In this document: positions 23,578 through 29,931 of the stretch, piece after piece
Layout of the letters: the number at the start of each line of letters is the position of its first letter
How positions within the stretch are numbered: position 1 is the first letter of the stretch
NCBI GenBank assembly: GCA_045593645.1
Contig: JAZNWZ010000130.1
Coordinates: 242,109-306,108 of the forward strand
Direction of reading: 5' to 3'
Length of the DNA: 64,000 bases
Source of the DNA: Fimenecus sp045593645
GTDB lineage: Bacteria > Bacillota > Clostridia > Oscillospirales > Acutalibacteraceae
Program-made: the position numbers and the translations under genes
The notes under the pieces: model-generated
Databases searched by the model: none
What the model saw: only the letters and a program-made list of their open reading frames with translations
Told to the model about the DNA's origin: nothing

Positions 23578-24072
23578 TTAGTCTTCCTTTGGGTTAAGAT
23601 AGTTTTCGATAAGTTCTTCACGAACCTGAGCAGGAGTCATACCATCGTGAGCAACAGCCCAGTCAACCCATTCCTGACGGAAGTTTTCTGACTTGAGGTT
23701 GTTTGCAATATATTCCATACCCTTTTTGATTTCACCAACTGTTGGGAGATAAACTCCGTTTGAACCGCCTCTTGAAAGAACTTCGTGAACCCAAATACGA
23801 TGCTTGTAAGAACTGTAACCATAGCGGCGATTTGCAAGTTCGTAGCGGTCATATTCACGAATATCATAAGAAGCAATTTTTGCCTCTTCCTTTGTATTGA
23901 AAATTGTTCCACGGCCTGATCTCTGTGGGAAGAATGTTCCGTGTGCAAGGCCTTCAGTAATTACATAAGCATATTCCCAATTCTTCTCTTCCTCCCAAGT
24001 TTTGCGAGAAGAGTCGAATGAGGTCTTAATAACTGCATATCCAATGAACTGCGAATAATCTTTCTTAGCCAT
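23578..24072 (-). CDS. Unknown protein, 164 aa
   Basis: A basic, aromatic-rich soluble protein with S-G-R-G-T-I-F-N-T-K-E-E-A (about 52-64) and a helical C-terminus (M-T-P-A-Q-V-R-E-E-L-I-E-N-Y-L). It is the first gene of an operon behind a P2 promoter, with SD AAGGAG. Function unknown. Confidence 0.65.
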   Translation of the reverse strand: MAKKDYSQFIGYAVIKTSFDSSRKTWEEEKNWEYAYVITEGLAHGTFFPQRSGRGTIFNTKEEAKIASYDIREYDRYELANRRYGYSSYKHRIWVHEVLSRGGSNGVYLPTVGEIKKGMEYIANNLKSENFRQEWVDWAVAHDGMTPAQVREELIENYLNPKED

Positions 24073-24090
24073 AATTTACTCCTTACAAAT

Positions 24091-24119
24091 ATAATATAAA
24101 GCAAGTTTAATGAAAGTTC
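24091..24119 (-). promoter_or_regulatory. P2 promoter, divergent from the methyltransferase P1
   Basis: On the - strand GAACTT, 15 nt, TATATTAT, then AAGGAG and the ATG at 24072. It shares a 66-bp intergenic region with the P1 promoter of the + strand methyltransferase. Confidence 0.75.
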
Positions 24120-24124
24120 ATTTT

Positions 24125-24132
24125 GTTAATAT
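24125..24132 (+). promoter_or_regulatory. P1 promoter, leaderless, for the methyltransferase
   Basis: GTTAATAT on the + strand lies exactly 6 nt before the ATG at 24139. There is no SD. Confidence 0.6.
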
Positions 24133-24138
24133 ATTTTT

Positions 24139-25059
24139 ATGGGAAAAGATTTATATTCAAAAACGGACAAAAATGAGTTTTTCCCGACTCAAGAATTCCT
24201 TAAAAATGAACTTTACTCTGAACTCGACAAATATGACTTTAAGCTGATTTTAGACCCTTGTTGCGGAGATGGCGGACTTGAAAAGTTTGGTCAAGGTTAT
24301 AATTATGGGCTTTACGATATTGAAGATCGAGGCGTACACGCAAAGATATGCGACTTCTTAAAAGCTGAAGTTGATAGGACTTATGACTGTGCAGTAATCA
24401 ATCCACCTTTCGGACTGACTGTTGAATTTGTAAATAAAGCAAAAGAGTTTACACAAGACATATTTTTGATTGCACCTGTAAAGACAGTTATCAAAAACTT
24501 TGGTGAACAAATAAAATGGCATTCAGTCAAAGTCGATTACGGGTACAAGTGTTTCGGCATTATGACTACTGTTGGGTTGTTTCATTTGCATTTTAAGGGT
24601 ACAGGCAACTTTACTTTCGGGGCAATCAAAAAACCAACTTATGCTGACTTCCTAGGCCCACAAATACCAATTGAAGATTCTTGGGAAACACATTTTGTTG
24701 AAGTTGATAAAGCTCCTGATAAGTTCTTTATTGTTGATAGGTTGACTAAGGCAAGAGTTGTAAGATATGAAAAGTTTATCAAAGACGACGACTTATATCA
24801 ACCAAATGATGACTCGGCTTTTATTGCAGTTTGTGGAAATATCAACATTAAAGCAGGTGACAGAGTCAAAAGAAGAATATGTACTTTTGATACCTTTGAG
24901 GAAATGAAAACTTGGCAGGAGTTTTTCAATTCACACGAAGAAGAGCTCCGTGATTATATGTATCGTTATGGAGATACAATATTAAAGTATAAACAAAAAC
25001 CTTTTATTACCGTTCAAAATATCGGCGAGATGCAGCGAATACTAAAGGGCGAATGCTAG
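24139..25059 (+). CDS. DNA adenine N6-methyltransferase
   Basis: Transfers methyl from SAM to adenine in DNA. SAM-binding motif I is L-D-P-C-C-G-D-G-G (about residues 38-46), an acidic residue follows in G-L-Y-D-I-E-D, and the catalytic motif is N-P-P-F (88-91). The C-terminal 180 residues may hold the target-recognition part. It is the only enzyme gene on the + strand within the long - strand field. No matching restriction enzyme is seen next to it, so protection of phage DNA is likelier than a restriction system. Its last 53 bp overlap the 3' end of the convergent phosphoribosyltransferase gene. Confidence 0.8.
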   Translation: MGKDLYSKTDKNEFFPTQEFLKNELYSELDKYDFKLILDPCCGDGGLEKFGQGYNYGLYDIEDRGVHAKICDFLKAEVDRTYDCAVINPPFGLTVEFVNKAKEFTQDIFLIAPVKTVIKNFGEQIKWHSVKVDYGYKCFGIMTTVGLFHLHFKGTGNFTFGAIKKPTYADFLGPQIPIEDSWETHFVEVDKAPDKFFIVDRLTKARVVRYEKFIKDDDLYQPNDDSAFIAVCGNINIKAGDRVKRRICTFDTFEEMKTWQEFFNSHEEELRDYMYRYGDTILKYKQKPFITVQNIGEMQRILKGEC

Positions 25060-25540
25060 GTATAAGTTGTTGAGCATCTCTTAAAGTTGTTCCTGTTGCA
25101 ATAATATTGTCCACAAAATAGATAGGTCCTTCAATATCAGCAAGAGCATCTTTAAGCATTATACCTGAAGAAAACTTTGTATCTTTAGTAATCTTTTTAA
25201 CTTTCTTTTTCATATCATATAATGTGTCTCTTGGCTCGCAAGATAATACATCAAGAATTGTTATGTTGTGAGGATTTATTCTTTCGATTATTTTACAGAT
25301 TTCGAGAGTGTACTCAGCTTTGCCTGTATGTTGTGGCGCAGGTACGAGAAAGCAATCTTCATCAATCATATTTGAAAGTTCAGTTGCCATTTCTTTAATT
25401 GCTTCTGGGTCGTGATGCTTAACACCCATAGCAACATCATAAACATAACCTGCAGAATACACATACACCAATTTCCCGTCAAGCGATACTCTTGGTGCAT
25501 TTTCTTTTGTGTATATATTTACTGCATTTTCAAAACTCAT
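25007..25540 (-). CDS. Phosphoribosyltransferase
   Basis: Type I PRTase fold. The PRPP loop is I-Y-F-V-D-N-I-I-A-T-G-T-T-L (about 140-153), matching the hydrophobic-D-D/N-x-x-x-T-G-x-T signature with Asn as the second acidic position. Upstream L-V-P-A-P-Q-H-T-G resembles the ComF-type P-V-P segment. The specific base cannot be read from the sequence; ComF-like proteins and nucleobase salvage enzymes are both possible. It overlaps the methyltransferase 3' end antisense. Confidence 0.75.
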   Translation of the reverse strand: MSFENAVNIYTKENAPRVSLDGKLVYVYSAGYVYDVAMGVKHHDPEAIKEMATELSNMIDEDCFLVPAPQHTGKAEYTLEICKIIERINPHNITILDVLSCEPRDTLYDMKKKVKKITKDTKFSSGIMLKDALADIEGPIYFVDNIIATGTTLRDAQQLIPSIRPLVFAASRRYFER

Positions 25541-25549
25541 AATGGAACC

Positions 25550-25924
25550 TTAGTCAAACAATACATCAACACCAAATCTGATGCTTTCAAACCCTTCGCT
25601 TTCGGCCCACCCTTTTACATCCCTAACATCAATATGATAAGGATCACGCTCATTAACTAAGTCGTCTATAGCGCTATAAAAGTCTGTGCCTATAATATCA
25701 ACGGCATCCGAAAATTTTTCGTGAGCGATTTCAACTAAGTCTTGGATATGAGCAACTTCATTATCTTTGAATCTTATTCCAACTTTTTTCCAAGATGTTA
25801 ATGAGTCAACTACTTCGATGCTGTTGCCAAAATACGCTTTTAAGTATTTTGCGACAAAGTCAGCAACAACGTTTCCGTAGCTCCAATGGTGAGTTTTAAG
25901 TTTAAATGTAAGAGATATTGTCAT
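25550..25924 (-). CDS. Unknown protein, 124 aa
   Basis: An alpha/beta protein with K-T-H-H-W-S-Y-G-N-V-V-A-D-F-V and a C-terminal G-F-E-S-I-R-F-G-V-D-V-L. There is no SD before the ATG (TTATATTATG), so translation may depend on coupling or a leaderless transcript. Function unknown. Confidence 0.6.
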   Translation of the reverse strand: MTISLTFKLKTHHWSYGNVVADFVAKYLKAYFGNSIEVVDSLTSWKKVGIRFKDNEVAHIQDLVEIAHEKFSDAVDIIGTDFYSAIDDLVNERDPYHIDVRDVKGWAESEGFESIRFGVDVLFD

Positions 25925-25931
25925 AATATAA

Positions 25932-27329
25932 TTAGTTCAAAGCTATCGGCTTTTCTGCTACTGCAATTTGAACATTATACCCATTTGTTTCAAGGAATGC
26001 TTTTAATGCAGTTTGTGCTTCAGAATCACCGTGAACTAAAATAATCTTTTTAAGTTTTGATTTGTCAATATCTCTCAACCAACGGAACATTTCATTGTAA
26101 TCAGCGTGAGCAGAGAAACCGTCAATTGAAACAACTTCAGCTTTCAAATCGTAATCTTCATCTTCAATCTGAACTACAGGCTCTTGATTGAGGATGCGTC
26201 TTCCCAAAGTATTTTCAGCCATATAACCAACAACAACGATTGTGTTCTTAGGATTGCTTAAACCTGTCTTAAGGTGATTGATAACTCTTCCCGCTTCACA
26301 CATACCGTTTGCAGCAATTACAATGCAAGGCTTATCAGTTTTTGCAATTCTTTGTGAGTCCTTGAAATCAGTAATACAGTGCAAAGATCGAACACTGAAT
26401 GGATTTTTACCTTGGCTTACAAACTGCTCAACAATCTTTTTATTAAAACACTCAGGGTGAATATTGAAAACGCCTGTTGCTGCTGTTGCCATAGGAGAAT
26501 CAACATAAACAGGAACTTTTGGTATTTTCTTGTCTCTCATCAAAAGTTTGATGTTGTAAATAATTTCCTGAGCTCTTTCAATTGCAAAAGATGGAATGAT
26601 AACCTTTCCGCCTCTTTCGATTGTTTTATTGATAATCTCTTCAAGCTGTGTATAACAAACTTCAGACGATTGATGTGTACGGTTGCCGTATGTACTTTCC
26701 ATTACAATGTAATCAGGCGCGGGCATACAAGTTTCAGGTTCATTTGTAATTGGATTTGATTTACGGCCTAAGTCACCTGTAAAAAGAATGTGCAACTTTT
26801 TGTTTTCTTTCTTAAGAAGTTTTCTCAACAATGACTTCTTTTTAGGAATTTCAATATCAATCATTGAAGAACCTAAGATATGTCCTGCATCATAAAAAGT
26901 AAATGTAAGGTTGTCGTTTACATACTTCTTCTTATGATAATAATGACAACGGAAATAGTCCATTGTGTTTACAACATCCTGTTCGTTGTAAGCAGGAGCG
27001 GGCTTTTCATATTTTTGAATCTTTGCTGAGTCAAGTAAAATAATTGAAGCAAGGTCACGAGTTGCAGGTGTTGAATAGATCTTACCTTTGTACCCGTCCT
27101 TAACCAATTTTGGTAAAAGACCTGAATGGTCAAAGTGTGCGTGTGTTAAAAAGACACCTGACAATTTATCAGTATCAGGTAATGTGAAATCTTTGTTTCT
27201 TTGATTAGCTTCTTGATTGCCTTGCCAAGCACCGCAATCAATTAAATATTTTTCATCATTAATAGACAATAAGTGTTTTGAGCCAGTGACTTCGCCAGCA
27301 GCACCATAAGATGTAAGAGATATACTCAA
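25932..27329 (-). CDS. MBL-fold/beta-CASP nuclease (CPSF73/RNase J superfamily)
   Basis: Predicted zinc-dependent RNA endo- or exonuclease. The metallo-beta-lactamase motif H-A-H-F-D-H lies at residues 63-68, the beta-CASP insert includes M-E-S-T-Y-G-N-R-x-H and P-S-F-A-I-E-R-A-Q-E, and the C-terminal part has G-F-S-A-H-A-D and V-H-G-D (RMMBL motifs). The 465 aa length fits the prokaryotic CPSF family. The start is placed at a TTG because GGAGG lies 5 nt upstream of it and the family usually starts just before the S-Y-G-A-A strand; a GTG 4 codons earlier has no SD. It is rare in phages; a likely role is mRNA turnover. Confidence 0.85.
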   Translation of the reverse strand: MSISLTSYGAAGEVTGSKHLLSINDEKYLIDCGAWQGNQEANQRNKDFTLPDTDKLSGVFLTHAHFDHSGLLPKLVKDGYKGKIYSTPATRDLASIILLDSAKIQKYEKPAPAYNEQDVVNTMDYFRCHYYHKKKYVNDNLTFTFYDAGHILGSSMIDIEIPKKKSLLRKLLKKENKKLHILFTGDLGRKSNPITNEPETCMPAPDYIVMESTYGNRTHQSSEVCYTQLEEIINKTIERGGKVIIPSFAIERAQEIIYNIKLLMRDKKIPKVPVYVDSPMATAATGVFNIHPECFNKKIVEQFVSQGKNPFSVRSLHCITDFKDSQRIAKTDKPCIVIAANGMCEAGRVINHLKTGLSNPKNTIVVVGYMAENTLGRRILNQEPVVQIEDEDYDLKAEVVSIDGFSAHADYNEMFRWLRDIDKSKLKKIILVHGDSEAQTALKAFLETNGYNVQIAVAEKPIALN

Positions 27330-27342
27330 ATAATCCTCCACG

Positions 27343-27597
27343 TTAAAGCATTTCTTCTAAGGCATCTACGTCCTTCTTCAAAAGAACTTCTTTAACTTTT
27401 TTATAAAAAGTTTTGCAAGTAGCAAACATTTCTTTTTCAGTCAATTCGTTGTAAGGGAAATTTCTTGAAAGAATAATTTGACTATTTGCATCAAATACAA
27501 TAACTGCCCACATAGAAGGTATTAAATCAAATATGTAGGCAGTACCAACAGTTGTTTCTTTCTTCGTGATAACACGGCCAAAATCAGCTTCAACCAT
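27343..27597 (-). CDS. Unknown protein, 84 aa
   Basis: A small alpha/beta protein (V-G-T-A-Y-I-F-D-L, W-A-V-I-V-F-D-A) with a helical Lys-rich C-terminus. It is placed between a leaderless small gene and the beta-CASP nuclease on one transcript. Function unknown. Confidence 0.6.
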   Translation of the reverse strand: MVEADFGRVITKKETTVGTAYIFDLIPSMWAVIVFDANSQIILSRNFPYNELTEKEMFATCKTFYKKVKEVLLKKDVDALEEML

Positions 27598-27606
27598 TTG
27601 CCATAA

Positions 27607-27789
27607 TTAGTCTTCTTCTGTAAGAACTAATCTGATTTTTCCGTCTTTGGCAATTGTCTTAATACTTGTGGGATTTACAATAATGTCAATATTTGTATCA
27701 GGATGCTTAATACAAACTTCTACATCAAACATTGCAAATCCCTGATGAGCAAGATCTTGGAGTTGATTTACTGTACTTGATAATTCCAT
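27607..27789 (-). CDS. Small unknown protein, 60 aa, leaderless
   Basis: It begins 6 nt after a P1 motif with no SD. It has a helical start (M-E-L-S-S-T-V-N-Q-L-Q-D-L) and a beta C-terminus (I-D-I-I-V-N-P, I-R-L-V-L-T-E). It heads the beta-CASP operon. Function unknown. Confidence 0.6.
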   Translation of the reverse strand: MELSSTVNQLQDLAHQGFAMFDVEVCIKHPDTNIDIIVNPTSIKTIAKDGKIRLVLTEED

Positions 27790-27795
27790 ATAGGT

Positions 27796-27803
27796 ATATT
27801 AAC
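27796..27803 (-). promoter_or_regulatory. P1 promoter, leaderless
   Basis: GTTAATAT on the - strand lies exactly 6 nt before the ATG at 27789 and directly behind a terminator T run. Confidence 0.6.
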
Positions 27804-27830
27804 AAAAAAAGGACAGGCGTAAACCTGTCC
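27804..27830 (-). terminator. Intrinsic terminator
   Basis: A 7-bp stem GGACAGG/CCTGTCC with a 6-nt loop is followed by seven T on the - strand. It ends the transcript of the 29-aa peptide and the nucleotidyltransferase fusion. Confidence 0.85.
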
Positions 27831-27851
27831 TGAAAAGTCAACTTTAATTTT

Positions 27852-27941
27852 TTAGTCGTCAATGTCCCTAGGAGCGCCGCATTTGCCTTCGTTGTAAATT
27901 GACTCAAACAATCTATCATCATTGAAATAATTTTTAATCAT
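27852..27941 (-). CDS. Very small peptide, 29 aa, with LFES motif
   Basis: Starts M-I-K-N-Y-F-N-D-D-R-L-F-E-S-I and ends A-P-R-D-I-D-D. GGAGACAACA precedes the ATG, and the start overlaps the upstream stop by 8 bp. It carries the L-F-E-S-I motif shared with nearby genes at 29178 and 29592. Possibly a prohead-packaged peptide. The gene call rests on the SD, overlap and shared motif. Confidence 0.5.
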   Translation of the reverse strand: MIKNYFNDDRLFESIYNEGKCGAPRDIDD

Positions 27942-29178
27942 TGTTGTCTCCTTTTATATTACGACTTATATTTCGATTATATGGATGTGCGGCTAAATTT
28001 TTTATACCGTACTCATCTTTGAACTCTGCATTGTATTTTGCTCTATGTGCATCAGGACTTCCATAACGTTGATAGTCTGGGAACTTACCTTGATGTGCAT
28101 CATATGTTTTATCATAAACATAATCAAAAAGAGCAGTGTCGTGGTCATAACTTACCTTGTTCCAAGCTTTTTTGTTCATCTTTTCAAATACTTCTGGGTA
28201 TTCTCTTTTTAATTTTGCAAGTACGCCCCAAGTAAGCGTTCCAAGTGAAACTTTACCGTTTGTGTATTTGCTATCAACGACTTCACTGATAATCTTATTA
28301 AGATTAGCAAGTTCTTCTTCAGATAGATTGAATATATCGTCAGCCAAAAGATCACTTTTAAGTTGTTTAAGATAAGCTTTTGCCTTTGCGAGCAAAGAGT
28401 CAGTTTTAACAACTTCAACTTCTCCACTCTTTTCTGCTGCATCAATAGGCTCTCTAAGATATTGATATACTGAACGGCCAAAACCAACAAGTGCAGCTGC
28501 CATCAAACCAATATAAGCTGTTGCAGAAACTGCAACAACTGGGTCAACATTTTCCTGAAGTTTAGGATTAAGAAGACTTTCAAACATTGCTTCTTTGCTT
28601 ACCATAATACTTCTCAAGTCTGACCACATATCTTCAGCGTCCTCACCTGAAAGAGGAACCATTTTCAAAAACATTTCGTGGTCGCCTTCAAGAACAAGTT
28701 TGCGTACATAAGATGCAGAAGCCTTTGTTGTTAAGTCTTCAGAATTATCATCACGAGCACCTGCACTTTCGAAAGAGATTGTGTCAAACTTGTAATACAT
28801 TGCAGGATTCTTTGCTTCAAATCCGTTATACTTTTCAATCATTTCAGTAATGTCGCCATCACCGCCAATACGATCTTCTCCACCAACATAAATCAAATCA
28901 GTAAAACCTTGTTCATATATTTCGTGAAGAGCAAAGATAACAGTTTTTGCATCTGATGCTTTTACACAATCGCCGAAAGCTTTCTGAGCATATTTGATTT
29001 TCAATTCATATGGGAGAGGATTTTTGTTTTCACCTTTTTTATCGACAGAATGAGATAAGTAAACAAAAGGCTCACCATTGTTGTCAATCGCCAAATCTTT
29101 TACTGTGTCAACTAACTTAAGATGTCCGATTGTTGGAGGATTCATTCTACCCCAAGCAATAACTGCTACCTTTCCCAT
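27934..29178 (-). CDS. NMNAT/cytidylyltransferase-like protein fused to a C-terminal virion-like region
   Basis: The N-terminal about 170 residues form a HIGH-superfamily nucleotidyltransferase: W-G-R-M-N-P-P-T-I-G-H at 9-19 and S-A-S-Y-V-R-K at 154-160 (the I-S-S-T-x-I-R site). At 198-201 M-F-E-S occurs, like the L-F-E-S motif of neighbours, then a hydrophobic stretch (213-233) and a helical, basic C-terminus of about 180 residues ending in many N, H and R. The fusion and the location among tail and probable virion genes suggest a virion-associated enzyme. The substrate is unknown; it may not be the NadD of the pathway, which is encoded at 34397. Confidence 0.65.
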   Translation of the reverse strand: MGKVAVIAWGRMNPPTIGHLKLVDTVKDLAIDNNGEPFVYLSHSVDKKGENKNPLPYELKIKYAQKAFGDCVKASDAKTVIFALHEIYEQGFTDLIYVGGEDRIGGDGDITEMIEKYNGFEAKNPAMYYKFDTISFESAGARDDNSEDLTTKASASYVRKLVLEGDHEMFLKMVPLSGEDAEDMWSDLRSIMVSKEAMFESLLNPKLQENVDPVVAVSATAYIGLMAAALVGFGRSVYQYLREPIDAAEKSGEVEVVKTDSLLAKAKAYLKQLKSDLLADDIFNLSEEELANLNKIISEVVDSKYTNGKVSLGTLTWGVLAKLKREYPEVFEKMNKKAWNKVSYDHDTALFDYVYDKTYDAHQGKFPDYQRYGSPDAHRAKYNAEFKDEYGIKNLAAHPYNRNISRNIKGDNND

Positions 29179-29582
29179 TATTCTTCCTCGTCTGCTTCGT
29201 GATCTTCAATCTCTTCTTCAGAAGGATTTATAATATCTCTACCTTCGTGTTTTGCAATAAAGTCAACAGCCTTTCCTGTTGGGATGTATTCCCACTTATC
29301 TGTAATACGGAAGAAGCCATCGTAATGCAAAGCTTTGAAAACTGAACTCCACTGACCACGACTTCTGTCTCCCCAGATTGCATTGATAATTTCCTTTCTT
29401 TTGCAGAACGGATGTTTTACGATGTAGTCAATGATTGCATAATAACCTGAACCAACGTTAGGTCTTGTATAAGATAAATCAGCCTGTGAACTTGATGCAG
29501 AAGGTGTTGGCAATACTTTTGTATTTCCGATTGTAAATCCATCAGACTCTTTTAAGATACTTTCAAATAATTCTTTTTTCAT
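29178..29582 (-). CDS. Unknown protein with LFES N-terminus and winged-helix-like core
   Basis: Begins M-K-K-E-L-F-E-S-I-L-K-E. A Ser/Pro-rich linker leads to about residues 45-110, which read like a winged helix (Y-Y-A-I-I-D-Y-I-V-K-H-P, K-E-I-I-N-A-I-W-G, then a strand pair W-E-Y-I-P-T-G-K-A). The C-terminus is Glu-rich. It lies between the sheath and the nucleotidyltransferase fusion. Function unknown. Confidence 0.6.
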   Translation of the reverse strand: MKKELFESILKESDGFTIGNTKVLPTPSASSSQADLSYTRPNVGSGYYAIIDYIVKHPFCKRKEIINAIWGDRSRGQWSSVFKALHYDGFFRITDKWEYIPTGKAVDFIAKHEGRDIINPSEEEIEDHEADEEE

Positions 29583-29591
29583 ATAACCACC

Positions 29592-29840
29592 TTACAAGCC
29601 TGCAACACGGTCTTTAAGTTTATCTATAAGTGCCTTGATATGTTCAATAGGAACACTACTGTTAGTTAATGCATCTGAGGCAACGATTGCGAATGTCATT
29701 GGTGAGCCTGCAGCTTCATAAAGGTCATCAAGCGCATCAACAAGGTTATTATGAATAGCATAAGTGTCGATAGTCTCTTTCATATGCTTCTGAGTATTTT
29801 CATTGCAACTTGCAATACTTTCAAATAATTCTTCTGTCAT
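29592..29840 (-). CDS. Small helical protein with LFES N-terminus, 82 aa
   Basis: Begins M-T-E-E-L-F-E-S-I-A-S-C and is otherwise predicted helical (A-L-D-D-L-Y-E-A-A, I-K-A-L-I-D-K-L-K-D-R-V). SD AAGGA. The first gene after the sheath terminator. The N-terminal motif suggests the same targeting or processing as its neighbours. Function unknown. Confidence 0.6.
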   Translation of the reverse strand: MTEELFESIASCNENTQKHMKETIDTYAIHNNLVDALDDLYEAAGSPMTFAIVASDALTNSSVPIEHIKALIDKLKDRVAGL

Positions 29841-29875
29841 TGTAATTATCCTTTTTTATTTAGTTGTTTAACCAA

Positions 29876-29902
29876 TAAAAAAGGTGGACTTGCGTCCACC
29901 TT
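29876..29902 (-). terminator. Intrinsic terminator after the tail sheath gene
   Basis: A 7-bp stem GGTGGAC/GTCCACC with a 4-nt loop is followed by six T on the - strand. Confidence 0.85.
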
Positions 29903-29931
29903 CGCATCTCAGTAATTACTTACCAAGCAGC

